Assembly: GCA_025937665.1 (NCBI GenBank)
Contig: JAICQW010000027.1
Coordinates: forward strand, 1-15,487
DNA from: Nitrososphaeraceae archaeon
GTDB lineage: Archaea > Thermoproteota > Nitrososphaeria > Nitrososphaerales > Nitrososphaeraceae
DNA length: 15,487 nt
Direction of reading: 5' to 3'
Part shown: one piece after another, positions 1-8,148 of the stretch
Numbering within the stretch: the first letter of the stretch is position 1
Layout of the letters: each line of letters begins with the position of its first letter
Notes under the pieces: model-generated
Told to the model about the DNA's origin: nothing
The model's input: only the letters and a program-made list of their open reading frames with translations
Databases searched by the model: none
Program-made: the position numbers and the translations under genes

Positions 1-1620
1 CTTACAGACAATGAAACAAATCAGCTGAAATCACTAGAATCCCCTGTATCCAAAAACATTACAGACGATTCTACTCCAGAATTCCCTGTATCCAAAAACA
101 TTACAGACGATTCTACTCCAGAATTCCCTGTATCCAAAAACATTACAGACGATTCTACTTCACCTCTAGAAGATGTTGTAGAAAATGATACAGACGATGT
201 TCCAATTCAACAATTAGAAGATAATCTTAATGAAAATAATGGTTTGATTAAAGTTACTATTGATTCATTACAAACTTATAGAGCTACAGAGGGTTCGTTA
301 TTAAAAATTAAGGGAATTTCAGTTCATGATTCTGGAATCGAGAAATTATCTTTTACATGGAAACAAACTGGAGGTCAGCCCATAAATCCTGAGGATGCCC
401 GCATAATTTCACAAACTGTTGCTTCAGAAATTGCACCACAAATAGGAGGAAATACTACGAATTTGACCTTTGAAGTTACAGTCCCCGCGGTAATCTCGAA
501 CGATGATGACAAATTAACTTTTGAAATAATAGCACAAGATGATAACGGTAATTCGGGAACCGACTCATTTGACATTTTTGTAGATAACAGTCCCGAATTT
601 GTAGGTACGGGTAACTTTCAGAATAATCCAAACGTGCTTCAAAGTACCATAAACGAAGTAAACGAAGAAAAGAACAACAGTGATTTTCCATTATCTATAC
701 AACAAAATATTGAAAAATCTATAGGTGTCTCAACGTCATTAGACAAAGGATTTACTTTTGTCAATATGTGGGGTTCATTTGGTAAGGGAAATGGAAGGTT
801 TGATGGACAAAATGATGTTGATCCATTCAATGGTAGAGTGTACGTTGCTGACTATGCTAACCATAGGATCCAAGTATTTGATACCAAAGGGAATTACATA
901 ACGAAATGGGGAACTTATGGCGAAGAAAATGGTCAAATCCACAAAGCCTCAGCTTTAACCGTTGTACCTTCAGGGAATATCTATTTGAGTGACCAATTTA
1001 ACTATCGTATTCAGGAATTTTCATCTAATGGAACTTTTGTTACCGCATGGGGTACTAAAGGTGAGGGAAATGGACAATTTCTTCATCCACATGTTCCGGG
1101 GGTTGATTCTAAAGGCAATATCTACGTAAGCGATAGAGACTTGGCAAATGTCCAAAAATTTACTAAGGATGGAAAATTTATTATGAAATGGGCTGAAGAG
1201 GGTTCAGAAGACGGTCAACTATCAAAACCTGAAAGTGTCATAATTGATTCGCATGATAATATTTATGTTGCTGATTTTGGGAATCATAGAATTCAAAAAT
1301 TCTCTAATGATGGCCAGTTCATTCTAAAGTGGGGAACCAAGGGCGTAGGAGATGGTGAGTTCAATGGACCTGCAGGTTTATCAATTGATAGAAACGACAA
1401 TATATACGTCACCGACAGGAACAACAATAGGATACAAGTGTTTACTGCCGACGGAACATTCCTGACAAAATTTGGTATAGAGGGTAGTGGACAAGGCCAA
1501 TTTATTTTACCAGAAGGAGTGGGAGTCGACAAAGATACAGGTCTAGTTTATGTAGCAGATACTGGCAACTTCCGCATACAGGTATTCAAACCCGTAGCCT
1601 CGTCCATTACCGTAGCTTGA
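1..1620 (+). CDS. Secreted Ig-like / six-bladed NHL-propeller protein, 5' end outside the window
   Basis: The reading frame is open from base 1 to the TGA at 1618-1620 (539 codons seen), so the gene starts upstream. The TTG at 244 is internal. In order there are three copies of a 14-residue acidic Ser/Thr repeat (residues 15-53), an acidic linker, a PKD/REJ-like Ig domain (about residues 82-197, with FTWKQTGG and AQDDNGNSGTDSF signatures), a second linker, and from about residue 255 six NHL repeats. Each repeat has a WG-x-G-x(3)-G-x-F turn followed by a [NR][IV]Y[VL][AST]D-x(3)-[NA]-x-[IV]Q-x-F strand, enough for a closed propeller. NHL propellers bind proteins or ligands or occasionally carry enzyme activity; no catalytic residues are identifiable here. 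An extracellular location is inferred from the architecture and neighbours, because the N-terminus is not visible. The gene converges on a PQQ-type sugar dehydrogenase. Confidence 0.88.
   Translation, partial: LTDNETNQLKSLESPVSKNITDDSTPEFPVSKNITDDSTPEFPVSKNITDDSTSPLEDVVENDTDDVPIQQLEDNLNENNGLIKVTIDSLQTYRATEGSLLKIKGISVHDSGIEKLSFTWKQTGGQPINPEDARIISQTVASEIAPQIGGNTTNLTFEVTVPAVISNDDDKLTFEIIAQDDNGNSGTDSFDIFVDNSPEFVGTGNFQNNPNVLQSTINEVNEEKNNSDFPLSIQQNIEKSIGVSTSLDKGFTFVNMWGSFGKGNGRFDGQNDVDPFNGRVYVADYANHRIQVFDTKGNYITKWGTYGEENGQIHKASALTVVPSGNIYLSDQFNYRIQEFSSNGTFVTAWGTKGEGNGQFLHPHVPGVDSKGNIYVSDRDLANVQKFTKDGKFIMKWAEEGSEDGQLSKPESVIIDSHDNIYVADFGNHRIQKFSNDGQFILKWGTKGVGDGEFNGPAGLSIDRNDNIYVTDRNNNRIQVFTADGTFLTKFGIEGSGQGQFILPEGVGVDKDTGLVYVADTGNFRIQVFKPVASSITVA
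43..159 (+). repeat. 42-bp in-frame tandem repeat, about 2.8 copies
   Basis: Copies lie at 43-84, 85-126 and 127-159. The third is identical for 33 bases and then diverges. Each encodes PVSKNITDDSTPEF. The copies are base-for-base identical, which suggests recent duplication or homogenisation. The repeat forms an acidic, Ser/Thr-rich stalk before the Ig-like domain, and more copies may lie upstream of the window. Confidence 0.95.
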
Positions 1621-1740
1621 AAAATTACATTAATAACAAGAGAGCTAAAAATTGAATCCTTCCTATCGAATCTCATGAATTCAGATAATTTGGATAATAT
1701 CAGTAGTCAAAATAGAAACATATCGTTAACAAGAGAAAAA

Positions 1741-3075
1741 TTATTCTGATATTGGAACTACTCTGTAAATAGCTCCTTCATCAGTCCCTCGTGAAGCTGA
1801 TACTACGTACAAATATCCATCCGGACCAACCTTTAAATCAGTGATAACGCCGAAATTTTCGCCAAATACTATGCTACTGGAATCTTCCTTCTTACTGTAC
1901 AGTAAATCTTCCAGATCACCGGATAAATCCAAGGAATCTCTATCGGAATTTAGATCAAAATGAAAAAGTGTTCCTTTTTTTGCAGAACCTACAAAGATAT
2001 CATTCGCATACTGTTCACCCAGTTTTTCAGAGTTCAAAAATACTAGAGCAGTTGGTGCTACAGGTTTGTCCCAGACAAACTCTGGATCGCTATACTTTCC
2101 TTTACCAGTGAAATCTACAAATTCTACTTCTTTTTCAGAATCATCAAATAGGCTCTCTTTTTCCCTTGTCTGATTTAGCTTCCAAATTCCTTGTACTTTT
2201 TCCCATCCGCTGTTGAAACCCGGTTTGACAAGATTGATTTCATCCCCAAATTGAGGACCATTCTCTGTATCCCATAGATTATCAGTTAGCGGATCAATAC
2301 CAATACCAAAGCTGTTTTTTATTCCATATGCATAATACAGATTAAGAGGAGAATCATCTCCAAGAATTCCAGATCCAACAGATTTACCATCTTGAGTGAT
2401 TCGTAATATTCCTGCACGACCATCGGGGGAAGTTCCATTCAAAATATTTTGCGCTTTCGTGTCATAACCTGTCTTGTTTTGATTAAACTTTGTTGATTGT
2501 AGATCTCCAACAGTAAGTAAAAGATTTCCATCCTTATCCATCAAGAGTTTACCTCCATTATGACTTGGCCCTGGTAAACCTGGTAAGGTGAGGATCAATT
2601 TGGGATTTGTGAGAGTATTGTTTTTTCTATTTAATTCATATCTAGATACATGATTTTCACAATTCTGTGTATCAGATACTTTATCTTTTATGCATTGCGT
2701 ATGGTACAAATAAACAGGTGAATTTCCTTGAGGACTGTTATTTGCATTTCCGGACGAGGCAATACCCAATAGACCGCGTTCATCTTTGAATCCTACGTCC
2801 ATGTGGAGTATTGGTCCCGTAACGTTACCATTAATTAACTCATATACATTACCAGTATTTTTTTCTGCTATTAGGAGATCATCATTCTCCAAAAAATCAA
2901 TAGCGGTAGGGAAATTAAAATGCTTGGCAACCAATTCAACCTTAAGGTCAGAGTCTCTTACTAAAGGAGCAGGATTTGTTGCATTTTGGCCTTGCACCCT
3001 TTGATCGGGTAAATAAGTTAGTAAATACAGGCAACATACTAAGACAATTGAAAGTGTGATTGAGATCAAATACAT
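1741..3075 (-). CDS. Secreted PQQ-dependent glucose/sorbosone (aldose) dehydrogenase family protein
   Basis: A 444-residue protein of the glucose/sorbosone dehydrogenase family, whose members use PQQ and Ca2+ to oxidise sugars in a six-bladed propeller. An N-terminal hydrophobic segment (about residues 3-20, then a Gln/Asn-rich linker) is a signal peptide or anchor. Family marks are FNFPTAIDF, the DERGLLGIA loop, PGPSHNGGKLL with the likely catalytic His at residue 172, the LTVGD strand, and ENGPQFGDEINLV followed by GFNSGWEKV. The frame extends to a TTG at 3087. The ATG at 3075 is preferred because a TATA-like element at 3093-3105 sits about 25 bases upstream, giving a near-leaderless transcript. 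The gene ends 120 bases from the convergent NHL gene. The electron acceptor and real substrate are unknown, and whether the host makes PQQ cannot be seen here. Confidence 0.9.
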   Translation of the reverse strand: MYLISITLSIVLVCCLYLLTYLPDQRVQGQNATNPAPLVRDSDLKVELVAKHFNFPTAIDFLENDDLLIAEKNTGNVYELINGNVTGPILHMDVGFKDERGLLGIASSGNANNSPQGNSPVYLYHTQCIKDKVSDTQNCENHVSRYELNRKNNTLTNPKLILTLPGLPGPSHNGGKLLMDKDGNLLLTVGDLQSTKFNQNKTGYDTKAQNILNGTSPDGRAGILRITQDGKSVGSGILGDDSPLNLYYAYGIKNSFGIGIDPLTDNLWDTENGPQFGDEINLVKPGFNSGWEKVQGIWKLNQTREKESLFDDSEKEVEFVDFTGKGKYSDPEFVWDKPVAPTALVFLNSEKLGEQYANDIFVGSAKKGTLFHFDLNSDRDSLDLSGDLEDLLYSKKEDSSSIVFGENFGVITDLKVGPDGYLYVVSASRGTDEGAIYRVVPISE

Positions 3076-3092
3076 GATTTGACACAATAAAG

Positions 3093-3105
3093 CTAGTATA
3101 TCTAG
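3093..3105 (-). promoter_or_regulatory. Probable TATA box for the sugar dehydrogenase gene
   Basis: On the minus strand this reads CTAGATATACTAG, centred about 24 bases upstream of the ATG at 3075. The position fits archaeal TBP binding with transcription starting at or next to the ATG. It is assigned by eye. Confidence 0.5.
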
Positions 3106-3343
3106 TTTTTGGACACCGACTCTATCCCTTCTAAATGTAGAGCCAGAATAGTCCTTTTACCTATCCAATTGGTAACTAGTCACTTTGTTCCTAAATGATG
3201 AAAGCTTGATTCGATACCTTGCATGGGAGTACTAATTGCAATCATGCATCGCATTTATTTTCAAATATCATAATTGAAATTCAGGTTTCGATCCTATTAA
3301 TATAAGGACAACGTCTGGTTTTACTTGTTGTCCAAGAAATCTC

Positions 3344-3778
3344 TTAACATTGAGAAAATACTTGCATCCGTTGATTACCCTCATTTCCCCTATCTACAAC
3401 ATAGATATTATCAAATGGATCTACTTCAATACTATAGGGAACGTTGAATTGTCCGGGACTATTTCCCTCGGATCCCCACTTCATAAGGAAGGTTCCATTT
3501 GGAGTGAACTTTTGTATGTCATTTCTATCCCTATCGCTTACATACACATTTCCTTTAGAATCAAAATTTACGTCATGCGGGCGTAAGAAATGCCCATTAG
3601 CTGAACCTTCAGAACCCCATTTGAAATCAAAGCAATAGTTTATGGGACTCAATAATTCTGCCTTTCCTCCCAATACAGTATTTTCCATTATTAAATTTCG
3701 TTCCGGGAAAATGAGAAATACTAGTAACATTGAACAAATCAGTGTGTGAGTTAAATTGACAAACACTATGATAGTCAA
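3344..3778 (-). CDS. Short exported protein with two NHL repeats
   Basis: A 144-residue protein from a TTG at 3778, or 128 residues from the ATG at 3730. With the longer start the first 24 residues are hydrophobic and resemble a signal peptide. A weak TATA-like ATTTAA near 3751-3756 would favour the ATG instead. The rest is two NHL blades: a GNVYVSDRDRNDIQKF strand and a NIYVVDRGNEGNQRMQVF strand, each with a preceding WGSEG turn. They closely resemble blades 3-4 of the protein ending at 1620. Two blades cannot close a propeller, so the product either oligomerises or is the remnant of a larger gene. The frame ends right after the second blade (VFSQC, then stop), and no further blades follow in other frames. 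Confidence 0.65.
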   Translation of the reverse strand: MTIIVFVNLTHTLICSMLLVFLIFPERNLIMENTVLGGKAELLSPINYCFDFKWGSEGSANGHFLRPHDVNFDSKGNVYVSDRDRNDIQKFTPNGTFLMKWGSEGNSPGQFNVPYSIEVDPFDNIYVVDRGNEGNQRMQVFSQC

Positions 3779-4068
3779 ATGGCTTAGAGGCTATCTAAGA
3801 CTTCTGGTACAAGTAACAAAGTCAAATGTGAAATTATATTCAATTAATCTGTCATTAACTTAGTATGTCATTGTGATTTGTAGGGAGCATCTACCAAGCT
3901 GGTATTTCATCAAGTCACTCAAAATATCTGAAAATTGCGGAGTGAACAAATAGTTTTTCTTATATGAATCTAGTAAAGCTCAGATCATCCGAATTAGCCA
4001 TTCTCAGAAGCTAAAGATATCTTTGACATTATCTTATTATAAAGAGCAAACTATCTTTACACAAACAA
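3779..4068. other. Intergenic region without a recognisable gene
   Basis: About 290 AT-rich bases between divergent genes. I see no credible protein, tRNA or strong hairpin. The only interpretable element is the TATA-like sequence at 4034-4043. Confidence 0.5.
4034..4043 (+). promoter_or_regulatory. TATA box upstream of the 63-residue hypothetical
   Basis: TTATTATAAA is centred about 30 bases before the ATG at 4069, which predicts a leader of only a few bases. It supports 4069 as a real start. Confidence 0.55.
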
Positions 4069-4260
4069 ATGAAACTTTATAATCATAGCTTCAATATTCC
4101 TAAATCCCTTTTGCCTTGGATATCTGAATTGGAATCACTCGGAATCAAGTCAGAAAAATTAAACGAGTTGAATGATGTTTACGAGGTTAAAAATCTTGTA
4201 GAGAACATCAAGCAGACATTATTTCAGGATTTTAAAACCAGTTATCAAAGGGAATCATAA
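4069..4260 (+). CDS. Small hypothetical protein (63 aa)
   Basis: I do not recognise a family. The product is soluble, charged and probably helical, with no signal peptide, membrane segment or Cys motif. The second half (EKLNELNDVYEVKNLVENIK) could form an amphipathic helix. A well-placed TATA box and protein-like composition argue that it is expressed. It stands alone, 187-223 bases from the acyl-CoA dehydrogenase gene depending on that gene's start. Confidence 0.55.
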   Translation: MKLYNHSFNIPKSLLPWISELESLGIKSEKLNELNDVYEVKNLVENIKQTLFQDFKTSYQRES

Positions 4261-4430
4261 TATAACTTGCATTTTTGATGAATAAATGATACTATACTAA
4301 GAAATTTTTAGACAAGAAGCAGTCTTTGTAACTGATAAATATTTGCATACGAAACAATAATAGAAACTTCATTCTCATATATCCAAAGATTCTGATCGAT
4401 AATTCGTTCAACTCGTGAATGTCTATCCTT

Positions 4431-4437
4431 TTATATG
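4431..4437 (+). promoter_or_regulatory. TATA-like element upstream of the acyl-CoA dehydrogenase
   Basis: TTATATG lies in a T-rich context. Transcription about 25 bases downstream would begin near 4460, after the ATG at 4448 and before the ATG at 4484. It therefore helps decide the start. Confidence 0.45.
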
Positions 4438-4483
4438 AAAATAATTAATGAATAATGTGCATGAATTCTCAAATTTGTCTTGC

Positions 4484-5716
4484 ATGAATTTTGATATTAC
4501 AAAAAAACAGGAGGATTTTATTTCAAAGGTGGATAGTGTTTGCAAATCACTTAGAAGTGTCGAAGAAGAATGCTATATAGAAGATAGACTCAATGAAAAA
4601 TTAATTCCTGAATTTAGTAAAATTGGAATGCTTGGTTGCCCAATATCAAAAAAATATGGAGGTCTAGGATTTGATATCTTAACATATTGTAAGAGTTTAG
4701 AGAGAATTGGTGAGGAAGGTAATTCTATGAGAACATTTTTTTCTGTCCATACTTCGATTGGACAGATGGTATTGCAAGGATGGGCTAATGAAGATCAGAA
4801 GAAAAGATACCTGCCTGAAACTACAAGCGGTAAAAGTATCATGGCCTTTGCTCTGACTGAGCCCGAAGCAGGAAGTGATCCCTCATCATTAAACAGTCAG
4901 TATGAAGATAAAGGAGAATATTATTTACTAACCGGAAAGAAACACTGGATCGGTAACGGAACTATAGCAGATATTGTTACAACATATGCTAAAGATAAAA
5001 CAACAGGTAAGATATCCGCATTTATTGTAGATATGAATTCATCCGGTATTAGAAAGAAAGAAATGAAAAACAAGATGGGCCTTCTCACCATTAAGAATGC
5101 CGAGATTTATTTTGAAGAATGTGGTGTACCAAAACAAAATTTACTTGGACAATTGGGACAGGGACTTAATATCGCCTATAGTGCCTTAATTGACGGAAGG
5201 CTTAGTGTTGCAGCAGGTTGCATTGGTGTAATGAACGACTGTCTCAATGAAACATTGAATCATGCCAAACTAAGAAGACAGCACGGATCTCTGTTGGCAA
5301 AAAAGCAGTTAATCCAACAACACATTTCAAGAATTATTATAGGTAAGGAAAGCGTAAAGTGGCTTACATATAAGGCAGCTTGTGCTAGGCAGAAATTGCA
5401 TGATTACGTTGAGGAGTTCAAACTAGAACAAGAAGGATGGCAAAAAAAACTTAATCGGAATAACACCGCTTACTCAAAGTTGAGAAAAGAAGCCGACATG
5501 TTAACTACTATTGCAAAATTCCATGCCACAAACATAGCGTTTGATTGCGCAAATAGATCTGTACAAGTATTTGGATCTTTTGGTTACCAAAAAACAGCAC
5601 GTGTAGCAAAACATTTTCTTGATTCTCGAGCAACTATGATTTACGAAGGGGCAAATGAAGTTTTAGAGCTAAAAATCGCCTCCGAAGCACTTGGCGATGC
5701 TTACAAAGCATACTAA
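4484..5716 (+). CDS. Acyl-CoA dehydrogenase family flavoprotein
   Basis: A 410-residue FAD enzyme expected to introduce an α,β double bond into an acyl-CoA and pass electrons to an electron-transfer flavoprotein. The frame opens at an ATG at 4448, but the ATG at 4484 gives the usual family N-terminus (MNFDITKKQ) and fits the TATA position. Visible marks are SVHTSIG, the FAD/substrate signature LTEPEAGSDPSS (residues 125-136), KHWIGNG, the C-terminal FAD-contacting QVFGSFGY, and the catalytic Glu in MIYEGANEV (residue 388). The SVHTS and GSDPSS motifs and the YEG base recall glutaryl-CoA and short/branched-chain dehydrogenases, but the substrate is not fixed by sequence. A Lys/Glu-rich stretch (about residues 299-333) is longer than usual between two C-terminal helices. 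The stop overlaps that of the convergent aminotransferase. Confidence 0.93.
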   Translation: MNFDITKKQEDFISKVDSVCKSLRSVEEECYIEDRLNEKLIPEFSKIGMLGCPISKKYGGLGFDILTYCKSLERIGEEGNSMRTFFSVHTSIGQMVLQGWANEDQKKRYLPETTSGKSIMAFALTEPEAGSDPSSLNSQYEDKGEYYLLTGKKHWIGNGTIADIVTTYAKDKTTGKISAFIVDMNSSGIRKKEMKNKMGLLTIKNAEIYFEECGVPKQNLLGQLGQGLNIAYSALIDGRLSVAAGCIGVMNDCLNETLNHAKLRRQHGSLLAKKQLIQQHISRIIIGKESVKWLTYKAACARQKLHDYVEEFKLEQEGWQKKLNRNNTAYSKLRKEADMLTTIAKFHATNIAFDCANRSVQVFGSFGYQKTARVAKHFLDSRATMIYEGANEVLELKIASEALGDAYKAY

Positions 5717-6945
5717 TGTTTTCTCGCTGAATTAACTTTAGTAAATGCATCATTTATCAAAGACATTCCTTTCGTAGCGTCATCCTCACTGATAATTAGT
5801 GGTGGCATTATCCTAATTGACTTTTTTCCTGCCGGTAGAACCAGAAGGTGCTTCTTGAACAATCTTTTAACAATATTATCTCTTGTCATTTTGGTATCAA
5901 ATTCAAGACCTATCATCAGACCGATTCCTCTTACATCAATGAGACCATTGATACCAATAAGATCAACAAAATGCTTTTTTAGCATTTCACCAATTCTAAG
6001 AGAATTAGCTAACAGTCTATTCTTCGTTATAATTTCAATTATCATTGAACCAATTGCCATGTCAATTCTACTTCCTCCTCCCCAAGTACTCGATAGAACT
6101 CCAGTTTCATTAGGATCATACTTCTTATCATATACAGTGGCACCCACCTGCAACGCTTTTGCGACGGTCATTATATCAGGCTCCACTCCATAATGTTGAT
6201 ACGCCCACCATTTCCCAGTTCTTCCCATTCCACTCTGAACTTCGTCAAAGATCAAAGGGACGTCAAATTCATTTGCTAATTTTCGAATATTTTGGATAAA
6301 TAATTTACTTGCAACATTTAAACCACCCTCTCCCTGTATGGTTTCAGTTATTATGAACGCTATTCTGTGTTCTTTTAGCAAATATTCTAATTGATCAATT
6401 TGGAGATCAGAGTCGACTGTACAAAATTTAATTCTCATAACTGGTAATTCTGGAAAATTAGTTTTCTGAACCTCCTTACTCATAGTAAAGCTTAACGCGC
6501 CGAGAGTTCTTCCATGAAAATCATTATCACAAGATACTCCTGGAAGTGGGCCCATTTTCCTATAGGCAATTTTTATGGCGTTCTCCACTGCCTCAGCTCC
6601 ACTATTTATGAAAAATACTTTGGAATTCCTCTTACTTATCGAAAGAAGTTTGTTTGCAATATCAAGATGCTCCTCACAATAAAAGTCTTGACCAGCGATC
6701 TTGTGGATTCCTATTTCTGTATTGGAGTATTTTTTGATAACCTCTAAAATTTTGGGATGAGCATATCCTAATGGGCAAGATCCAATATTAGATGTGAAAT
6801 CCAAGAATCTATTGCCATCAACATCTTCAATTTCACATCCTTTTCCAGTCTTGATTACAAGAGGATAAGTGAAGGTAGAGTCATAGGCTATTTTTTTGAT
6901 TGCATTTACAATACGTATTGCTTTTGGACCTGGGATTTTTATCAT
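5713..6945 (-). CDS. Class III PLP aminotransferase, lysine 6-aminotransferase / GABA-aminotransferase-like
   Basis: A 410-residue fold-type I ω-aminotransferase. Marks are an N-terminal PGPKAI, NSGAEAVE (phosphate-binding loop, residues 114-121), DFHGRTLGA, TIQGEGG, FDEVQSGMGRTG with the PLP-nitrogen Asp at 234, and VAKAL with the Schiff-base Lys at 263. The downstream motifs STWGGG (residues 286-291), LVLPAG and IRIMPPL resemble lysine 6-aminotransferases more than ornithine or acetylornithine enzymes. The likely reaction moves a terminal amino group from lysine, ornithine or GABA to 2-oxoglutarate, giving a semialdehyde. The frame extends to a TTG at 6984, but the ATG at 6945 precedes the conserved PGP motif and has a TATA-like element 25 bases upstream. 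The gene overlaps the convergent acyl-CoA dehydrogenase by three bases. The exact substrate is uncertain. Confidence 0.9.
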   Translation of the reverse strand: MIKIPGPKAIRIVNAIKKIAYDSTFTYPLVIKTGKGCEIEDVDGNRFLDFTSNIGSCPLGYAHPKILEVIKKYSNTEIGIHKIAGQDFYCEEHLDIANKLLSISKRNSKVFFINSGAEAVENAIKIAYRKMGPLPGVSCDNDFHGRTLGALSFTMSKEVQKTNFPELPVMRIKFCTVDSDLQIDQLEYLLKEHRIAFIITETIQGEGGLNVASKLFIQNIRKLANEFDVPLIFDEVQSGMGRTGKWWAYQHYGVEPDIMTVAKALQVGATVYDKKYDPNETGVLSSTWGGGSRIDMAIGSMIIEIITKNRLLANSLRIGEMLKKHFVDLIGINGLIDVRGIGLMIGLEFDTKMTRDNIVKRLFKKHLLVLPAGKKSIRIMPPLIISEDDATKGMSLINDAFTKVNSARKH

Positions 6946-6964
6946 AGCTATGAATTCTATTCCA

Positions 6965-6974
6965 GATAAATAAG
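6965..6974 (-). promoter_or_regulatory. TATA-like element for the aminotransferase
   Basis: On the minus strand this reads CTTATTTATC, centred about 25 bases before the ATG at 6945. It supports that start over the TTG at 6984. Confidence 0.5.
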
Positions 6975-7125
6975 ATTTACACAATCATCACGATAAAGGT
7001 GATAATTTTAGAATCCAAATCATAGTCCAATTATTGCTTTTACTAGTCCTATGATGTTGTTTTATTTTGAATTATTCAAGATGGGATTACCATAATTAAC
7101 GAAAGCGAATTAGCCGACTTGAGTA

Positions 7126-7431
7126 TCAAATATTGGTAATCAAATCTGATGAAACCCTTGCTACCCGCCTACATAACATCTTATATGAATCTAGGATATC
7201 TAATTCAATGATTCCTGGTAAATGCTCCATATTTGCTACATAGTTATTTAAAGTGAATAATTCCTGGATTTGAACTTCAATCCTGATATCATTGCTCTTA
7301 AGATCTTCAGAATCGGATCTGTTTACTATTTTTACAAACTTGGCATACTTTTTTTGATTTTCGTTTTCAAAGGGATATCTTCCAGCCTGGATAGAATCTT
7401 GTATCATGCTACATAATTCAGATATCTTCAT
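7126..7431 (-). CDS. Hypothetical cytoplasmic protein (101 aa)
   Basis: Not recognised. The ATG start has a TTAAGTAT element at 7453-7460, about 25 bases upstream. The product is soluble, with mixed charge and no signal or membrane segment. The start and end look helical (KISELCSMIQDSI and ILDSYKMLCRRVARVSSDLI), with a β-rich centre (NDIRIEVQIQELF). It contains two Cys residues without a metal-site pattern. It is divergent from the exported-protein pair at 7593. Codon use looks like its neighbours. Confidence 0.65.
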   Translation of the reverse strand: MKISELCSMIQDSIQAGRYPFENENQKKYAKFVKIVNRSDSEDLKSNDIRIEVQIQELFTLNNYVANMEHLPGIIELDILDSYKMLCRRVARVSSDLITNI

Positions 7432-7592
7432 ATCTATATTACTAATAACCTCATACTTAACCTATGACAATAATTTTGACCGTTGTGAAGGCGAGGCCAC
7501 ATTTAGATTTTGATTACTACACAATTACGATGAATTCGACTGATGTACCAGAATATTATTATTATCAAAGGTATTCATAGAAATACTGAAGG

Positions 7593-8117
7593 ATGAAATT
7601 AACCTGGATCTTTAGTTCAATAATTCTTTCATCCATCATTATCTTACTATCAGAAAACGAGGAAGCAGTTGTTTATGGTGTCATTGTTGAAAACAATCCT
7701 TTTTATGGATTAAGTAATGAAAAAATAAATACCGTTGAGTCAATTACTGAGGATAAATTGATGAAAATTAAACTAGAATATGCACCTAAAGTGATTGAGT
7801 TTGGATCCCCCGAATTTTTTAAAGTTACTTTGTATCATGCGGACAAGAATGAAATAGCATTACATGCTGATACTGATATTGTGGTTTCTAAAAATGGTAA
7901 GGAACTTTATAAAGCATCAGATGAATTCTCGCAACCTTTTGTCCATACACCAAATGGAATCGTTCTGTCTTCATACAAATTCCCCGATTCTGGACAATAT
8001 ATGATCACAGTAAAAGTCATTGGAATTAATTTTATGCCTGTCAGCACTATGCAAGCGAGTTTTACAACCAACGTTACCGACTCAAATAATAAATATCTCA
8101 TAGAGATAGTAAAATGA
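7593..8117 (+). CDS. Exported β-sandwich protein (174 aa)
   Basis: An N-terminal hydrophobic stretch (residues 4-20, followed by SENEEA) acts as a signal peptide or anchor. Residues 55-172 show alternating β strands ending in GQYMITVKVIGINFMPV and ASFTTNV, the pattern of Ig-like or FixH/YtkA-like β-sandwich domains of archaeal surface proteins. No Cys or clear copper ligands are present. A TATA-like TATTATTATTATC at 7554-7566 lies about 30 bases upstream. The next gene follows 31 bases later and also encodes an exported protein, so the two are probably co-transcribed and act outside the membrane. No specific function is assigned. Confidence 0.75.
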   Translation: MKLTWIFSSIILSSIIILLSENEEAVVYGVIVENNPFYGLSNEKINTVESITEDKLMKIKLEYAPKVIEFGSPEFFKVTLYHADKNEIALHADTDIVVSKNGKELYKASDEFSQPFVHTPNGIVLSSYKFPDSGQYMITVKVIGINFMPVSTMQASFTTNVTDSNNKYLIEIVK

Positions 8118-8148
8118 ATTCTATACAATTAGATTACCACAAGATTTT

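Noticed and set aside
43..168. CRISPR or other array suggested by regular 42-bp repeats
   Set aside because: The copies are directly adjacent, have no spacers and keep an open reading frame. They are coding repeats.
244..246. TTG as the start of the NHL-propeller gene
   Set aside because: The same frame is open and protein-like from base 1, including an in-frame tandem repeat, so this codon is internal.
3093..3105. Operator palindrome upstream of the sugar dehydrogenase
   Set aside because: The symmetry is imperfect and is explained well enough by a TATA element at the right distance.
3281..3299. T-arm-like GGTTTCGATCC of a tRNA
   Set aside because: No matching acceptor, anticodon or D arm can be folded around it.
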